The notes beneath the pieces were generated by a model. That model was not told the origin of the DNA. It ran no database searches and saw only the letters and a program-made list of their open reading frames with translations. Shown here one piece after another: positions 33,401 to 44,610 of a stretch of DNA of 64,000 nucleotides (positions within the stretch are counted from its first letter, which is position 1; every line of letters begins with the position of its first letter). Origin of the DNA: Pseudogymnoascus destructans (Eukaryota > Ascomycota > Leotiomycetes > Thelebolales > Thelebolaceae); assembly GCF_001641265.1 (NCBI RefSeq), contig NW_020167526.1, positions 1-64,000 of the forward strand, written 5' to 3'. The translations under genes were made by a program, and so were the position numbers.

Positions 33401-33824
33401 ACGTACATGTATAACGAACCGGCCAAACAAGTGAACCGGCCAATCCATTTTACACCTTAAATCATGAATTTCATAACTTAATATCTCAACAACCCTTTAA
33501 TAATAAGTTATAAAAATATGTACTTAGCCTTTTATAAGCATTTAAAGTACTCTATTTGATTTTTAAAGCAATTAGTATTGTAGTTATTAAGATACTAAGA
33601 ATTAGGTCAATAGTGGGGGCTAAAACTCAATATCTTAATAACTACAATACTAATTGCTTTAAAAATCAAATAGAGTACTTTAAATGCTTATAAAAGGCTA
33701 AGTACATATTTTTATAACTTATTATTAAAGGGTTGTTGAGATATTAAGTTATGAAATTCGTGATTTAAGGTGTAAAATGGATTGGCCGGTTCGCTTGTTT
33801 GGCCGGTTCGTTATACATGTACGT
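33401..33824. mobile_element. Foldback MITE (424 bp) with pogo-type ends
   Basis: TA duplications at 33399-33400 and 33825-33826 bound ACGTACATGTATAACGAACC on the left and its reverse complement on the right. Each end has two copies of GAACCGGCCAA. The arms (about 33401-33590 and 33640-33824) are almost perfect reverse complements, leaving a small centre (GTCAATAGTGGGGGC). It has no coding capacity. A related pogo-type transposase probably moved it. Confidence 0.9.
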
Positions 33825-33829
33825 TAATG

Positions 33830-34300
33830 GTAATTCATTATTAAATTCCTCCTTAATACTCTATTAACATATTAGTATATTATCTAATATATAGGGGCTT
33901 CGCCCCCTGTAGTTTCTCAATCAAGTCGTCAAACTCCAATTATGTGTTTAATACTGTTCTTAGTAGTCTTCTAGATGAACCGATTATCTCCATCTGATAA
34001 TCCCTTCTTCTACCATCTAATTATCCCTCTTCTACAATACGATTATCCCTCTTGTTGTACCATCTGATTATCCCCTCTTCTGCCATCTAATCATCCCCTC
34101 TTCTACCATCTGATTATCCCTCTTGTAACATCACAGTGAAAGATACTCACGGTGAAAGTGACTAAGTCCTTCCACCTTCTTCTACAAGTTTCTCTATGCA
34201 ACTGCCTCGAGGTCCTTTGTTTCTGTCTACGCTTCAACTACATCTCACCAACCCAACCTTTCTTTCTGCTTAATAACCTTAACATTCACGTAGTGGCTAC
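33830..34300. repeat. Irregular CATCTGATTATCCC tandem words in TE-derived DNA
   Basis: Between 33985 and 34135 a word of 14-25 bp (CCATCTGATTATCCCTCTTC) recurs five or six times with changes. Spacing is irregular and there is no unique spacer pattern. No coding region is visible before 34300. Confidence 0.6.
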
Positions 34301-34309
34301 AGAACATGA

Positions 34310-34445
34310 CTAATGCAAAAATATAGGAGATATCGATGCGTGTATAGATTTTAAAATGCTTATAGTTACAGTACCCATCATTTTCTACTAGTGGGGTTTC
34401 CTCTACGTAAATAGGGACGTTATTCTAGATTCTTATTTTCAAATT
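34310..34445 (+). repeat. Dispersed repeat shared with 42035-42145
   Basis: GCAAAAATATAGGAGATATC...ACAGTACCCATCATTTTCTACTAGTGGGGTTTCCTC matches, with about 15 per cent change, the segment at 42035-42145. There it ends in CTCTAGGGAGGGA, which looks like a polypurine tract before TGTTAG. It is probably the 3' end of an unidentified retroelement. Confidence 0.5.
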
Positions 34446-34479
34446 ACACTATCAACCTCTATCGGGGTTGGTGAGTGTG

Positions 34480-34930
34480 AGCTATATCATATGTAGTGAC
34501 ACATTTTAATCCAAGAACCCTCTTCATTGCGTCGCTGTGAAGCTTCGCCGCTGATTCTAACATCTCATCATTAAGAACAAGTTCGTCTTGTGTGATTAGC
34601 ATATAGTGTGTGTCCTATCATTAGTGACTTCATTGAAACACTCATGTAGAGCTAGCACGTACAATCTTGTGTTGAAAGGCTAGATGTTTTCCCTTATATA
34701 CTCTTTAATAAAATACTCGAATTCGGACTTGTCTCTGGATTGGATTGTGACAGGTGGTAAATCCCTCTAAACAACTCCCTCCTTGATTATAAAGTTGATT
34801 TGGACCTTCTTGTGCTCCATCAGCTCTAGCCTCTCCTGTTCCATCCATTCCTGTTCCATCTGTTCCTATGCAACTTGTTGTTCCTGCTTTTGCTTTCATT
34901 ATTCTGCTAGTGTAAATACTTGCGTCCCAT
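34480..34930 (-). pseudogene. Decayed unknown TE-like reading frame
   Basis: On minus a Glu/Gln-rich stretch (EQMEQEWMEQERLELMEHKK) is followed by VQINFIIKEGVV, a stop, DLPPVTIQSRDKSEFEYFI and, further on, DELVLNDEMLESAAKLHSDA. The text is protein-like, with stops at several places. I do not recognise the family. Confidence 0.4.
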
Positions 34931-35399
34931 TTGTATGGATAGATTATTGATTAGACAGTGTCAATGACAACTCTTATAGTGTCACCTTAGCACATCATCT
35001 CAAGTGTAGATAAAATACAAGTACTTGTGATGGCACTAGACTTTATAACCTATCTTTGTAGACTCTTTGTATAACCTGTCTTTTAGGCTTTCTATAGACG
35101 CTCTAGGATAGCACTAAACTATATAACCTGCCTTTGTAGACTCTCTCTATCACTTCAACTTTGTAGACTCTTGGTATAGACTGTGAGGGTGCCATGGCAT
35201 GCCTAAGCTGATGTAGCCTCAGTTCCTATAACGGGGTGCTGCCGTTACAGCATGTGTGGTATATAAAGCGTGTTATGCATATTCTAGGCAAGCCATAATA
35301 CTGTCTTTTTGGCTTAGTAGGATGTAGCGCGAGTGTAACTGTACATCATTATAAGAATATTCCAGCTCTCGCAATGTCGAAAGGCTAGCGCCAGCTCTG
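34931..35399. other. AT-rich, no supported gene
   Basis: It contains local repeats (TGTAGACTCTT, AACCTGTCTTT, several copies between 35040 and 35175). No reading frame with a recognisable domain was seen. Confidence 0.35.
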
Positions 35400-35985
35400 T
35401 TCGTGCTAGTCGATCTAGGGGTTGACTTGCACTATCCAATCTATACTAAGGATAATGTCTATGCCTAGGGTATCTATGGAAAGAAAGGGTCTAGGCGACT
35501 ACACACTCCCTTTAGAAGTGGTCCCTAGCTTGGACCTAGGTGGTGGCTGCTCTGTATATCACAACCTCCTTTCTGTCAACTGCCCTTGCCTATGGTGGTG
35601 CCTTATCTCAGCACTCTAAACCACTCTCCTTAGCAAAGAGAGGGTGGATGGTAGACGTGTCAGATCCTGAATCGAAGAGGGGTTTCACCTTGTGCCATTT
35701 AGGGCCTACCTACACCTCTACCTCGATTTCAATCCTCCTTAGCGCCTTGGGTTTCTAAGGCTTAACTAGGAGTCACCCTTCCTCTTTAGTGCAGGTGTTG
35801 AGCTTCCTTATGCCTAAACCTATGTGTTAGCGTAGGCTTTGGCATTCCTTTAAGAGGTGGCCTGCCTTGCTGTAGTTATAGCAGTTCCTAAACAGTGTTG
35901 ACCTTGTATCCCTACCTTATGTAAGGGTTCCCCCTCTTGTTGACTGTTAGTCTTGTTAGTAGTGCTTATTCTAGAAGGGCATCCT

Positions 35986-36892
35986 TGTCATACTGACATT
36001 CGTTGCACTCAGTTTGCTATCAAACTCAAGAGCAAACTTCAAAATCTCCTCCTCAAACCTACAAGTCACTATACATATTTTGGCTTGTCACACCAACAAC
36101 AAGAGCAATACTACTCAACGATTGCTACAACCCTCTATGATTAATTACACATCATTGCTCCTTAGTTACTGGGCCGATATGACCACATAGCATATCTCTA
36201 CAACCCTCTATGATTCATTACATGACATCACTCCTTAGTTACTGGGCTAATACTACACATGACATATCTCTATCAACTAGAGGCCTAGGAACATGAACGA
36301 TAGCTCCAAAAGCTTCTACAACCATCTATGATTCATTACACGTCATCGCTCCTTAGTTACCCACAAGATTGGTTAAGTTATGACATAATCTGTCTATAGG
36401 GGTACTCTGACCTTGGACCTCCTTTCACTTCCTATAGGCTAGGAACCTAGGAGATGGTTCTATGGGATTCTCTTACATCGACTACAGTTACCAAGCCTGG
36501 TTAGTCATGGAAAGTCTTGGAAAATGAGAGAACTACACTCCTTTAGCATAAATAGGATTGCCCTTTCCTTAAGAAAGGGCAAGCAGACAATACAGTAAAT
36601 CGACTATCACATACTTCCACGTCTTTTCCAAGCTTCCAAGCATTGATCTTGTTACTGCTTGTTTTTGAAAAGTCAGTGAGGTGCTAACCTCTGACTTATC
36701 CCTTATCCCTGAGTTCTCATTTGTTACAACTTGTCTAAACCACTCCACTACATCATACACCTGATTGCTGCATTGTGGAATAGTCTAAGCTACGACCCTT
36801 TGGCTCTGTTTCCTAAGACAGTGTGTTGTCTTAGTAAAATCATCCCTTCCTTGGGTGGCTAGATGCTCACATCTGGTGCACCCACCATTACA
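35986..36892 (+). mobile_element. B-family solo LTR (907 bp)
   Basis: It begins TGTCATACTGACATTCG and ends CACCCACCATTACA, with ATCCT on both sides (35981-35985 and 36893-36897). It lies inside the degraded gag. Its minus strand carries an open frame (VYDVVEWFRQVVTNENSG) that corresponds to broken frames in other copies. Confidence 0.87.
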
Positions 36893-38194
36893 ATCCTCTC
36901 CCCTAGTGTTAAGGCTTAAAAGCCCCTGCTACTAGTGAAGTTGCCCCTTTGGTGGGGAAATCCACCCTAAAGGAACCCCTTCCTTCTTTCTAGTTGCTCT
37001 TGTCGCTAGTAGGGGTCTTCTCTGTTACCTACTAGTTGGTCATTTCTAGCATTGCTAGGATATTAACAACAGCGTCTCTATAGGTGGTGGAATGTTCTAC
37101 GTACCCCCCTTTAAGGAGGCATTGCCTCATTTCTAGGTGAATCTTCGTTAAGAGGTGGGTGGTCCTTTGCGACTTAGTGTAGGGTTCCATCTCGCGTTCG
37201 AGGTCCTTAAGGTAGGCTACAAACTTATAGATGCCCTGTTCTTTTCTCTAGTTGGCTACGTTGTATCTTAAGGCTGTAATACGCTGTTAGTTGGCCAGAT
37301 TAACATAGAGGTCTCAAAGAAACTCCTCGAATCTAGCAATGTCTAAGGGGTCTATATATCCCTCTTTTTTAGAGGCACACTAGTTATCCCACTCCTTAAT
37401 AGGGTCTCCCTCTAGATATTAGGCAGCGAAGGCCACCTTTAATTGCTCGGTTAGAAACACCCTTGGTTGGTATTAGAAGATGGCACAGATTAAGCCCATG
37501 AACTCGTTAAGCTCTTAGGTGATTTGCCCTTGTATATCTTAGGTTCCTTGACCCTTCCTATTAGTCTTTAGGTTAGCGCGACCTCTATCAATATGGTAGA
37601 AGCACTATCTCCTCTTCTCTTTAGGGTCCTTCCTATTTATCTTTGATATCTTAGTGTCACCTTTTCTAACAGCTTTCTTCCTAAATTAGCGCTTGCTTCT
37701 TCGTAAAGTCCTATACTGCCTTAGGGTAGGCATCATAGTTGTTACTATGTTCTCTTTAGAAGAACTCTAGGGCTTCCTCTATAGCATTGATATAGGCTCT
37801 TTCTTCATCTATCTGTCTCTAGAGGTCAGCTAGCTTCGAGGCCATGCTCTCACCCTTGCCTGCTATAGAGTGGCTAACTTCTATAGGTGTAGCTCTTAGA
37901 GCTAGCTTAGTGGCCTCAGTCGCTAGTGTCGCCACCCTAGAGGTCGCTTGAGTAATCCATTTTTCCTAGCTTGCTATCCTAACCTAGTAGGCTAGGTATA
38001 GGTTGAGTTAATAGAATTCGTAAGCCTCGAGCCTAGACAAATGTGGATACAGTAGTAGGCGTTCCTTATATCAAAGCTTCGTAAAGCACCTCGCTCCTTA
38101 GAGCTGATCTAAGGTCTCTGTGATTAGTAGTAGCAGGTGTTGAGTCTTCATAGTGATCTTATTTAAGCCCCTATAGTCTATGTAGAGATGTAGG

Positions 38195-38366
38195 CAAACG
38201 GAGCTGGCCACGCTCTGCAAATACCTCAATAAGAGCGAGAAGAAGGTTGGATCTGAAGGAGTGTAAGCCCTATAGAATAGGTATGCCTATAGGGCTTACA
38301 CTCCTTCAGATCCAACCTTCTTCTCGCTATCATTGAGGTATTTTCAGAGCGTGGCCAGCTCCGTTT
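38195..38366. repeat. Inverted duplication with 80-bp arms
   Basis: AAACGGAGCTGGCCACGCTC ... GGGCTTACACTCCTTCAG pairs with its reverse complement, leaving a loop of about 9 bases near 38281. One arm encodes the start of Ty3 reverse transcriptase on minus, the other the same peptide on plus. Confidence 0.85.
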
Positions 38367-38564
38367 CTAATAGGTTATATACTAGCCTATATAGTAGTTC
38401 TTAGGTCCTAGTATTGATGGCATGGGTCTTCCTTCCTAGCTCTAGTAGGTCTTCTGCCTTTCCCTCGGAGAAAACGTCACTATACGCCTCATACTCCTTT
38501 AGGCATTTGGTAGGCGTGTTGTCGTTCACACTCAAGGCCTGCCTTCGTCAGTATCACCTTCCTC

Positions 38565-39756
38565 CTACTCCTCAATATCTGTCCTAGGAGAAGCAACAAT
38601 TTCGTCAATCCATTCATTGATATAGCTTGTAAGAATTTCGCTATTACAGTTCTGCACCGCGAGATCTAGGTCTCTCTGCAACGGACTTGAGTTGAAGATT
38701 TCCACCCAACCTGGCTCTAGTCTCGCCATCTCATCGAGGAAAACCCGTCGTGAGTTTGTAAGTTCATATTCCATCAAGTGATCCCAATAGAGACGCACTC
38801 CCAGTCCAGCACACCGGTAAGAGCGCCGCCGTCGTCAACAAGGATGTTGTGCTGAGAAAGGTCGTCATGAAATAGCATAGAGGGCTCATCTTCCAGATGA
38901 CCAATGGAGAATATTTGGCCCACAAGGGCCTTAAGCCTATTGACAATGTTAAGCGTCCGCTGCGCGTCATCTAGGGCATCCTCGTCATCAGTATCAATAC
39001 CGTTTCTGTCCGAATATTTAGTCAGCGTTGAGCGGCAGTCGTGTTCGCTGAGCGCTAGGCGTGCATCCATCCAGTTCCTAGTCGAGGAAAAAGGCCCGCG
39101 GGACACATCCTGGTGGATATGATCACCCCAGAAAAAGTGCATGGACACAATACGGTCCACCTTGGGAAAAGATGCGCCATGATATTCCCAATGCCGCTCA
39201 GCTGATTTTGAAAAGACTGGATGAGTATTTGGCAAACGGCTTGGCAAGCCCTTCTTTAGCGGGGTAAGAGAGCGATCTCCACGCATCAGCCAGCTGCTTC
39301 CCAGGCAATTTGGTCATTAGAATCCATTCAAAACCGACAGGATTGGCACTAGAAGCATCGTGAGAGACAACAGTAGGTACTGGGACATTCGCATTATGGC
39401 GCATCCATTCCATAGTCGCTACTTCGCTGAGTGTTTTGTATCGCGGGTCGACCGGTAAAGCCAGACGCAAGATGAGGGTTTGCTCATTCTTATTGCATGG
39501 AAATTTCGTAAATCTTATTGAATGCTCCCTGGGAAAGAAATGATACGTTTATGGTGCCAATGCTGCCTGTGCCTTCCATCACACCGACCGACTTGACTAT
39601 CTGCTTAGCAGCTTCAAGGTCAGGCTCGAGCGTCCATGTTGGCTCGAGGCCAAAGGTCGTAGCGGCCCATTCGAGGCCCTGGAATGCCGCTCCGGCCATT
39701 ACTGCTGGGATTGGACTGCGTGGAGTTTCTTTGAGATGAGAAAAGTTTGTCGACAT
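38565..39756 (-). pseudogene. APH/choline-kinase-like phosphotransferase gene, frameshifted
   Basis: It belongs to the fungal phosphotransferase family related to aminoglycoside phosphotransferases; substrates of the fungal members are mostly unknown. From ATG 39756 (MSTNFSHLKETPRS) it reads FLSQGAFNKIYEI (nucleotide loop), LRLALPVDPRYKTLSEVATM, VPVPTVVSHD, GFEWILMTKLPGKQL, then the catalytic Brenner motif MLFHDDLSQHNILVDD and VLDWECVS (near 38800), and a C-terminal helix region ending at 38565. One-base shifts near 39490, 39200 and 38790 break it; the motifs are intact. It is wedged between TE fossils and lost its function recently, or it contains assembly indels. Confidence 0.82.
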
Positions 39757-41280
39757 GCAGTATGCAGTGTGGTGAAGTCTTGACAGTGTGGTAGCTGAGC
39801 AATTGAGAATGCACTATATCAGTATATATATAATGTCTGCTCTGCGCTGAAAGCAATCAAGTCTACACGATGAACTCGGCCCTATGCTATCCTCTCCCTC
39901 GTCTATCACTACCTAGTCTGCGCAATCCCGACCTTCCTCCCTACCATTGCGCGTCACCGAGAACACAGATGCTGCGCCCCATGCAACTGGAAGGAACACC
40001 TAGCATCATAAGTGACAATTGGAATACGTTTGTTTTTGACGCCTCGGCTCCTTCCCGACCCTACTCCGCCTTGCCACTCGGAGTGATCCAACTTGTAATA
40101 GGCAGGTAACTGTATCGATATCTCCACTCGTGTAAGGGCGCATTGGCTTAGATAAAGTCTAGTCATATTGAGAACTGTCGAGGCGTAGCACTAGGTGTCA
40201 CCTGCTTCCCCAGACTAGTAACCTAGCTCAAACCATCACGCGTCTATATTTAGCACTCGTAGAGGAACCAAAATCTGCCACGCCACCAAGACAAAATAAA
40301 TAAATAAAAAGATAAAAAAACATACAACAGTGGGTATTCGCTGGTGGTCACCCACCCAACTACTAATCCACCGATCTCAAGTTTATGTATGGCAGAGCGG
40401 ACGGGATGCCCAGTTCTCTTGAGTCTATGGTCGTATGTGACAGTTATTTGCGTATTCGTCTTTGAGGACCCATGAATCGCCTCTGCTTTTATTCTCGCCT
40501 ATCTCGCCTAGGTCCATAGCCTTTTGTTGAGGGAAAGAGAATGGCGGCTTTTCCCACAATTGTCGGGCTCCCCAATTGGCGCTCCGTAGGTAGTGTAGTA
40601 ATTCAATTTAATCAATTTGTTCTATATACTGTAGTCTACTGTCGAGTTTTTCTGCCCGTTGCGCAAAAACCCGAAGGTCCGGTCACCAAATACACCGCAC
40701 GATTTGCGCGCGGTCGCAAATCGTGCGGTGTATTTGGTGACCGGTCCTTCGACCAACACCTTTCTATATGCATAGTTAACACGTGATCAAATCCATATGG
40801 CTCACTAGATGGTCCACTAGATGGCCTCAAATGATCCCTCACTAGATGTCCACTAAGTGTTTGCAGAATCCATCTTCTTCTAACTTATACTTGCAATCTA
40901 TTAATGTTCTAGCGCACCTTACTTGGCACGAAGATTCTCATTCGAAGCATATGGTATCTATAGCTTATAGGAGAACTCACATATAGGCATGTCAGTAGTC
41001 TAGTCTACATAGTCTAGACTAATAGTCCACCTAGACTATTAGTCCAGTTTGTAGAATGTCAAACTAACAGTCTTAACAGTTCGGGCTGATAGTCTAGGTG
41101 GCCTGTGCCACCTAGAAAAAATGAAGGGTTTTTATGGCATCATTAGATGCGCCTACTTCGAGCCCATTTCAACCTAAACAACATTAGAAAAATGTCTGAA
41201 TATGCCTAATTAATGAGCAACAGCTCTAAAGCTTTCATACAAGCTGGTTCTGAATCAACTAGTGTATTACATCATGGATT
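39757..41280. other. Intergenic DNA with one long hairpin
   Basis: A 79-codon plus frame (39870-40109), divergent from the phosphotransferase gene, has no recognisable domain. Between 40985 and 41105 the words TAGTCTAGACTA and GTCCACCTAGACT recur. The word TAGTGTAGTAATTCAATTT near 40595 recurs near 5630. A hairpin is at 40673-40750. Confidence 0.4.
40673..40750. repeat. 78-bp hairpin with 36-bp arms
   Basis: GAAGGTCCGGTCACCAAATA ... GATTTGCG pairs with its reverse complement ending GGTGACCGGTCCTTC. There is one mismatch and a 6-base loop (CGCGGT). Confidence 0.85.
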
Positions 41281-41289
41281 TAGCAGCAT

Positions 41290-41830
41290 ATAGATGGAGG
41301 TGCTAACACAGTTCTTAAAGTGGGCAATGATATCTATTGTATATACACTGTTTGGCCAAATACAAATCATCTCGACCACAAGCATGGGAAGAAAGACCCA
41401 AAGGCACTTACTAATGGGGCTGTTAGGCCTGTTAGGCAGCACATTAAGCTGGCTTTTGCACAATCACTCTTAAATTCACACAAGAAACACAAAGTTATTA
41501 ATAGAGGTGACTCATTTGATCCAAGGGTCTTTAAGGAGCTTTTAATTAAGTGGATTGCTGTCAATTCTATTAGTTTCAAGAGTTGTGAATCGATGTAGTT
41601 TAAGGCGCTTTTGGTATATCTAAATGAGAATGCTAGCAATGTTCTACCCACTTGAAATACACTTAGAACATGGTCAATTCAGCAATATCATACCTAGCAT
41701 AAGACTCTATTACTTAAGCTCTTACTAGTCACCTAGAAGATTCATCTTTCTATTAATCTTTAGAGTGGCAGTGGTGTTGTATACATTGGTGTTATTACAA
41801 GGTAACAGCCAGTCTCTTGAGCTGATTGTG
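41290..41830 (+). pseudogene. hAT transposase N-terminal/middle fossil
   Basis: Plus-strand frames read FKELLIKWIAVNSISFKSCE, then after a stop FKALLVYLNENASNVLP, TLRTWSIQQY, and with more stops KIHLSINL near the place where intact hAT enzymes have IH.SFD.WT, and VVYIGVITR. The order and spacing fit a hAT transposase of the fungal type. Several stops and gaps show it is dead. Confidence 0.62.
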
Positions 41831-42034
41831 CACCGATCAAAAGTCATTAGTTGCATTGAATCGAGGTATTAATCGGTGTGGTGACCATACACAAGTCTGC
41901 TCCGCACAGCTGCCACAAAGCTGATAATGATGAATAGATACTCTCTGTGAATCAGGCTGGAGGGTGACAACACCAACATGATTCTTTGGTAGGAGGGGTT
42001 CAGAGTGTTCAGCAGTGGTCTTGGAACTTGGCTT

Positions 42035-42150
42035 GTACAAAAATATAAAAGATATTAAAGCGTGCGCAGATTTTGAGATGATTGAAGTCAGTACCCATCA
42101 TTGTTTCCTGCACAGTGGGTTTTCCTCTAGGGAGGGATGTTAGTATACTT
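42035..42150 (+). repeat. 3' end of an unidentified retroelement
   Basis: The segment is shared with 34310-34445 and ends CTCTAGGGAGGGATGTTAGTAT, which reads as a polypurine tract followed by an LTR start. No complete LTR follows, because the B-family LTR begins at 42172. Confidence 0.4.
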
Positions 42151-42171
42151 GTTAATAAAAGAGACATTGAG

Positions 42172-43102
42172 TGTCATACTGACATTCGTTGCACTCAGTT
42201 TGCTATCAAACTCAAGAGCAAACTTAGAAATCTCCTCCTCAAACCTACAAGTCACCATACATATCTTGGCTTATCACACCAACAACAGAAGCAATACTAC
42301 TCAACGATTGCTGCAAACTCTTCTACTACATCTGTTTATGCTACATACATCACGGCATATCATTTGGACACTCATTGAACAAGTTATTAAGAAAATCTCC
42401 TCCTTAAGGGGGTGGGCCAATACTACCACATGGTATATCTCTACCAACTAGAGGCCTAGGAACATGAACGATAGCTCTAGAAGCTTCTACAGCCCTCTAT
42501 GATTCATTACACGTCATCGCTCCTTAGTTACCCACAAGATTGGTTAAGTTATGACATAATTTGTCTATAGGTACTCTGACCTTGGACCTCCTTTTAACTT
42601 CCTATAGGCTAGGAACCCAAGAGATGGTTCTATGGGATTCTCTTACGTTCACTACATGATTAGCAAGCTAGTTGTGGGTCGCACTTAATTTCTAATACAT
42701 TTACCAAGCCTGGTTAGTCATGGAAAGTCATGGAAAATGAGAGAACTACACTCCTTTGGCATAAATAGGATTGCCCTTTCCTTAAGAAAGGGCAAGCATA
42801 CAGTAAATTGACTATCACATACTTCCACGTCTTTTCCAAGCTTCCAAGCATTCATCTTGTTACTCCTTGTTTCTGAAAAGTCAGTGAGGTGTTAACCTCT
42901 GACTTACCCCTGAGTTCCCAGACTCAACATTTGTTGCAACTTGTCTGAACCACTTCACTACATCACACACCTGATTGCTGCGTTGTAGAATAGTCTAAGC
43001 TACAACCCTTTGGCTCTGTTTCCTAAGACAGTGTGTTGTCTTAGTAAAATCATCCCTTCCTTGGGTGGCTAGATTCTCACATCTGGTGCACCCACCATTA
43101 CA
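42172..43102 (+). mobile_element. B-family solo LTR (931 bp)
   Basis: It begins TGTCATACTGACATTCG and ends CACCCACCATTACA, with TTGAG on both sides (42167-42171 and 43103-43107). It is full-length and very similar to the copy at 6215-7149. Confidence 0.88.
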
Positions 43103-43310
43103 TTGAGCCGCCCTCAAGAGAGTATTGTCTAGGGAAGGTGGGGTTGATGAGAGTGGTGATTTGTGGGTCTCTGATAATTCGCAGGCCGTCAATTCCAAGT
43201 ATAATAGGATCCTCAACCTACAGCACCGCCATGCGCTCTTTGCACCTTTCAAACCCATATAATACTTTGACCCCTCATACTCTGCTAATCTGGCATTCTC
43301 TCCCCATGTG

Positions 43311-43890
43311 TCATAGCCAAGTCTTCAAATCAAATTCCCCTTCACTGAGATCTATATCTGGACCAACATATCTAAAAGTTGTCCCAAACACCTTAGCCAG
43401 CTCATCCCTATCAACAATATTTATCTCGCATGGGACAGCCATGTAAGCCTTCGTCTCATACTCTGCTAATCTGGCAGCATGTTTCTCAGTTTGTACGTCA
43501 TAAATAGCACCCTCAACAACACCCCCCTCAGGCCCATTAACCAGCACTGGGTATTGACCCCAAAGTTTGCACAAGTATCCTATAACTGTCGCCGTTGGAG
43601 CGTTGGCGTCTCTTCAAGACCGAGAATCTCCATCAGCAAGGCAGGATCCATGAGTGTGCCGTAAAAAAAGTGCGGACCAGTTTTGGGAGCAAGTGGATCT
43701 ATAGTCACTCCTGAAATTGGAGCATCGTTAAAGGCCCCTTGGGCTTACTTAAATTTCTCCCAGAACCTGGACACCTTTTCTGCAACTTTGAAATGGGACT
43801 TGGGCAGTTGAACTCCATAGTTAGACTGGGGAGGCAAAGGTGGTGGTGTGGGTGGCCTGGCGCTTTCATCCGTCAAGGCAGGAGACATAG
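43311..43890 (-). pseudogene. AIG2/gamma-glutamylcyclotransferase-like gene, broken
   Basis: Members of this fold have a YGTL/YGSN motif and act on gamma-glutamyl compounds, or have unknown roles in fungi. On minus from ATG near 43888 (MSPALTDESARPPTPPP): a TAA near 43755, then GVTIDPLAPKTGPHFF, the YGTLMDPALLMEILGLEE motif one frame away after a run of eight T (43661-43668), then another shift into LCKLWGQYPVLVNGPEGG, VEGAIYDVQTEKHAARLAEYE and DLSEGEFDLKTWL with a stop at 43311. Breaks: one stop, one homopolymer shift, one more indel. It lies directly beside a B-family LTR insertion. Confidence 0.75.
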
Positions 43891-44229
43891 ATAGGTAACG
43901 TCAGATTTGCAAAGTAAAATGTAAACTATAACTGTACAAAGTACGGCATGAAGCTGTGTTCTTGAGTGTAATGTTATGTGTGAGGAGGGATGATGATGGT
44001 GACGGTTCATTTATGCCCAAGATAAACAGGGGATTCCCACCTCAGCCAGCAGCCCGTGATGAGGAGGAGGAGGTCGATGAACTTTTATGGCCACAGGCCA
44101 AGATGCGGGGATGGTGAATCCAGGATGGGGTTTTAGTCCACAATGTTGACCAAGTCCGTCAGACTGGTGAATGGATTGAGTTTGGGCAGGGAGCACCCCC
44201 ACCGTGTTTCTATACTTATTGTACAGTTT
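43891..44229. other. No supported gene
   Basis: Between the AIG2-like pseudogene and the protease fossil I see no convincing reading frame. A 63-codon minus frame at 44011-44202 has no recognisable domain. Confidence 0.35.
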
Positions 44230-44610
44230 GATCCATTCTAAATGAGACTCAGGAATTTGAAGTCACACAGGTGTTGTTAGACGGCAGCTTCTCGATTGAG
44301 TTGATCAATGCAACCATTGCAGAACAACTCGACTGCCCATGACATGAAGACACAACAGGGCTCAGAATGCACACAGCAGACGGGGCCGTACATGCGCTCA
44401 CACAATATGTGCTCCTGCCAGTGAAAGTAGCCAGCATAGAATGGATACTCAAGTTCTTTGTGGTTTATGGCGTCACGTCATATAACATCCTGTTAGGGCG
44501 CGGGTGGCTTCACCAGGTGAGCGCAATTGGCGATTATTCTAGGAACGACTATTTTATTTTCGCACATCCAAACGCCCTCGGAAGGTGCCAAAGTCTGCTG
44601 ATATGAAGGC
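44230..44610 (+). pseudogene. Retropepsin (LTR-element protease) fossil
   Basis: Plus-strand text VTQVLLDGSFSIELINATIA ... LRMHTADGAVHALTQYVLLP and VVYGVTSYNILLGRGWLHQV corresponds to an aspartic protease with a damaged DSG motif and the conserved ILLGRGWL region. A TGA near 44342 interrupts it. It is part of an otherwise missing retroelement. Confidence 0.65.

Larger units (their letters stand above)
35400..38560 (-). pseudogene. RIP-like degraded Ty3/gypsy gag and protease, interrupted by a B-family LTR
   Basis: On minus, 38190-36898 reads as capsid text (VFLTEQLKVAFAA, YLEGDPIKEWDN, KEGYIDPLDIARFEEFL, LKDLEREMEPYTKSQRTTHL) with TAG at nearly every position where Trp or Gln fits. After the LTR insertion (35986-36892) it continues with a zinc knuckle (RNCYNYSKAGHLLKECQS, near 35870) and a protease (PLFDSGSDTSTIHP, near 35690). 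TGG/CAG to TAG changes fit C-to-T at CpA, as in RIP. This gag differs from the other two gag types. The part near 38200-38560 includes the beginning of reverse transcriptase (LETELATLWKYLND) caught in an inverted repeat. Confidence 0.8.

Noticed and set aside
33985..34135. Repeated CATCTGATTATCCC words that could suggest a CRISPR array
   Set aside because: Unequal units, no unique spacers of constant length, and a eukaryotic context.
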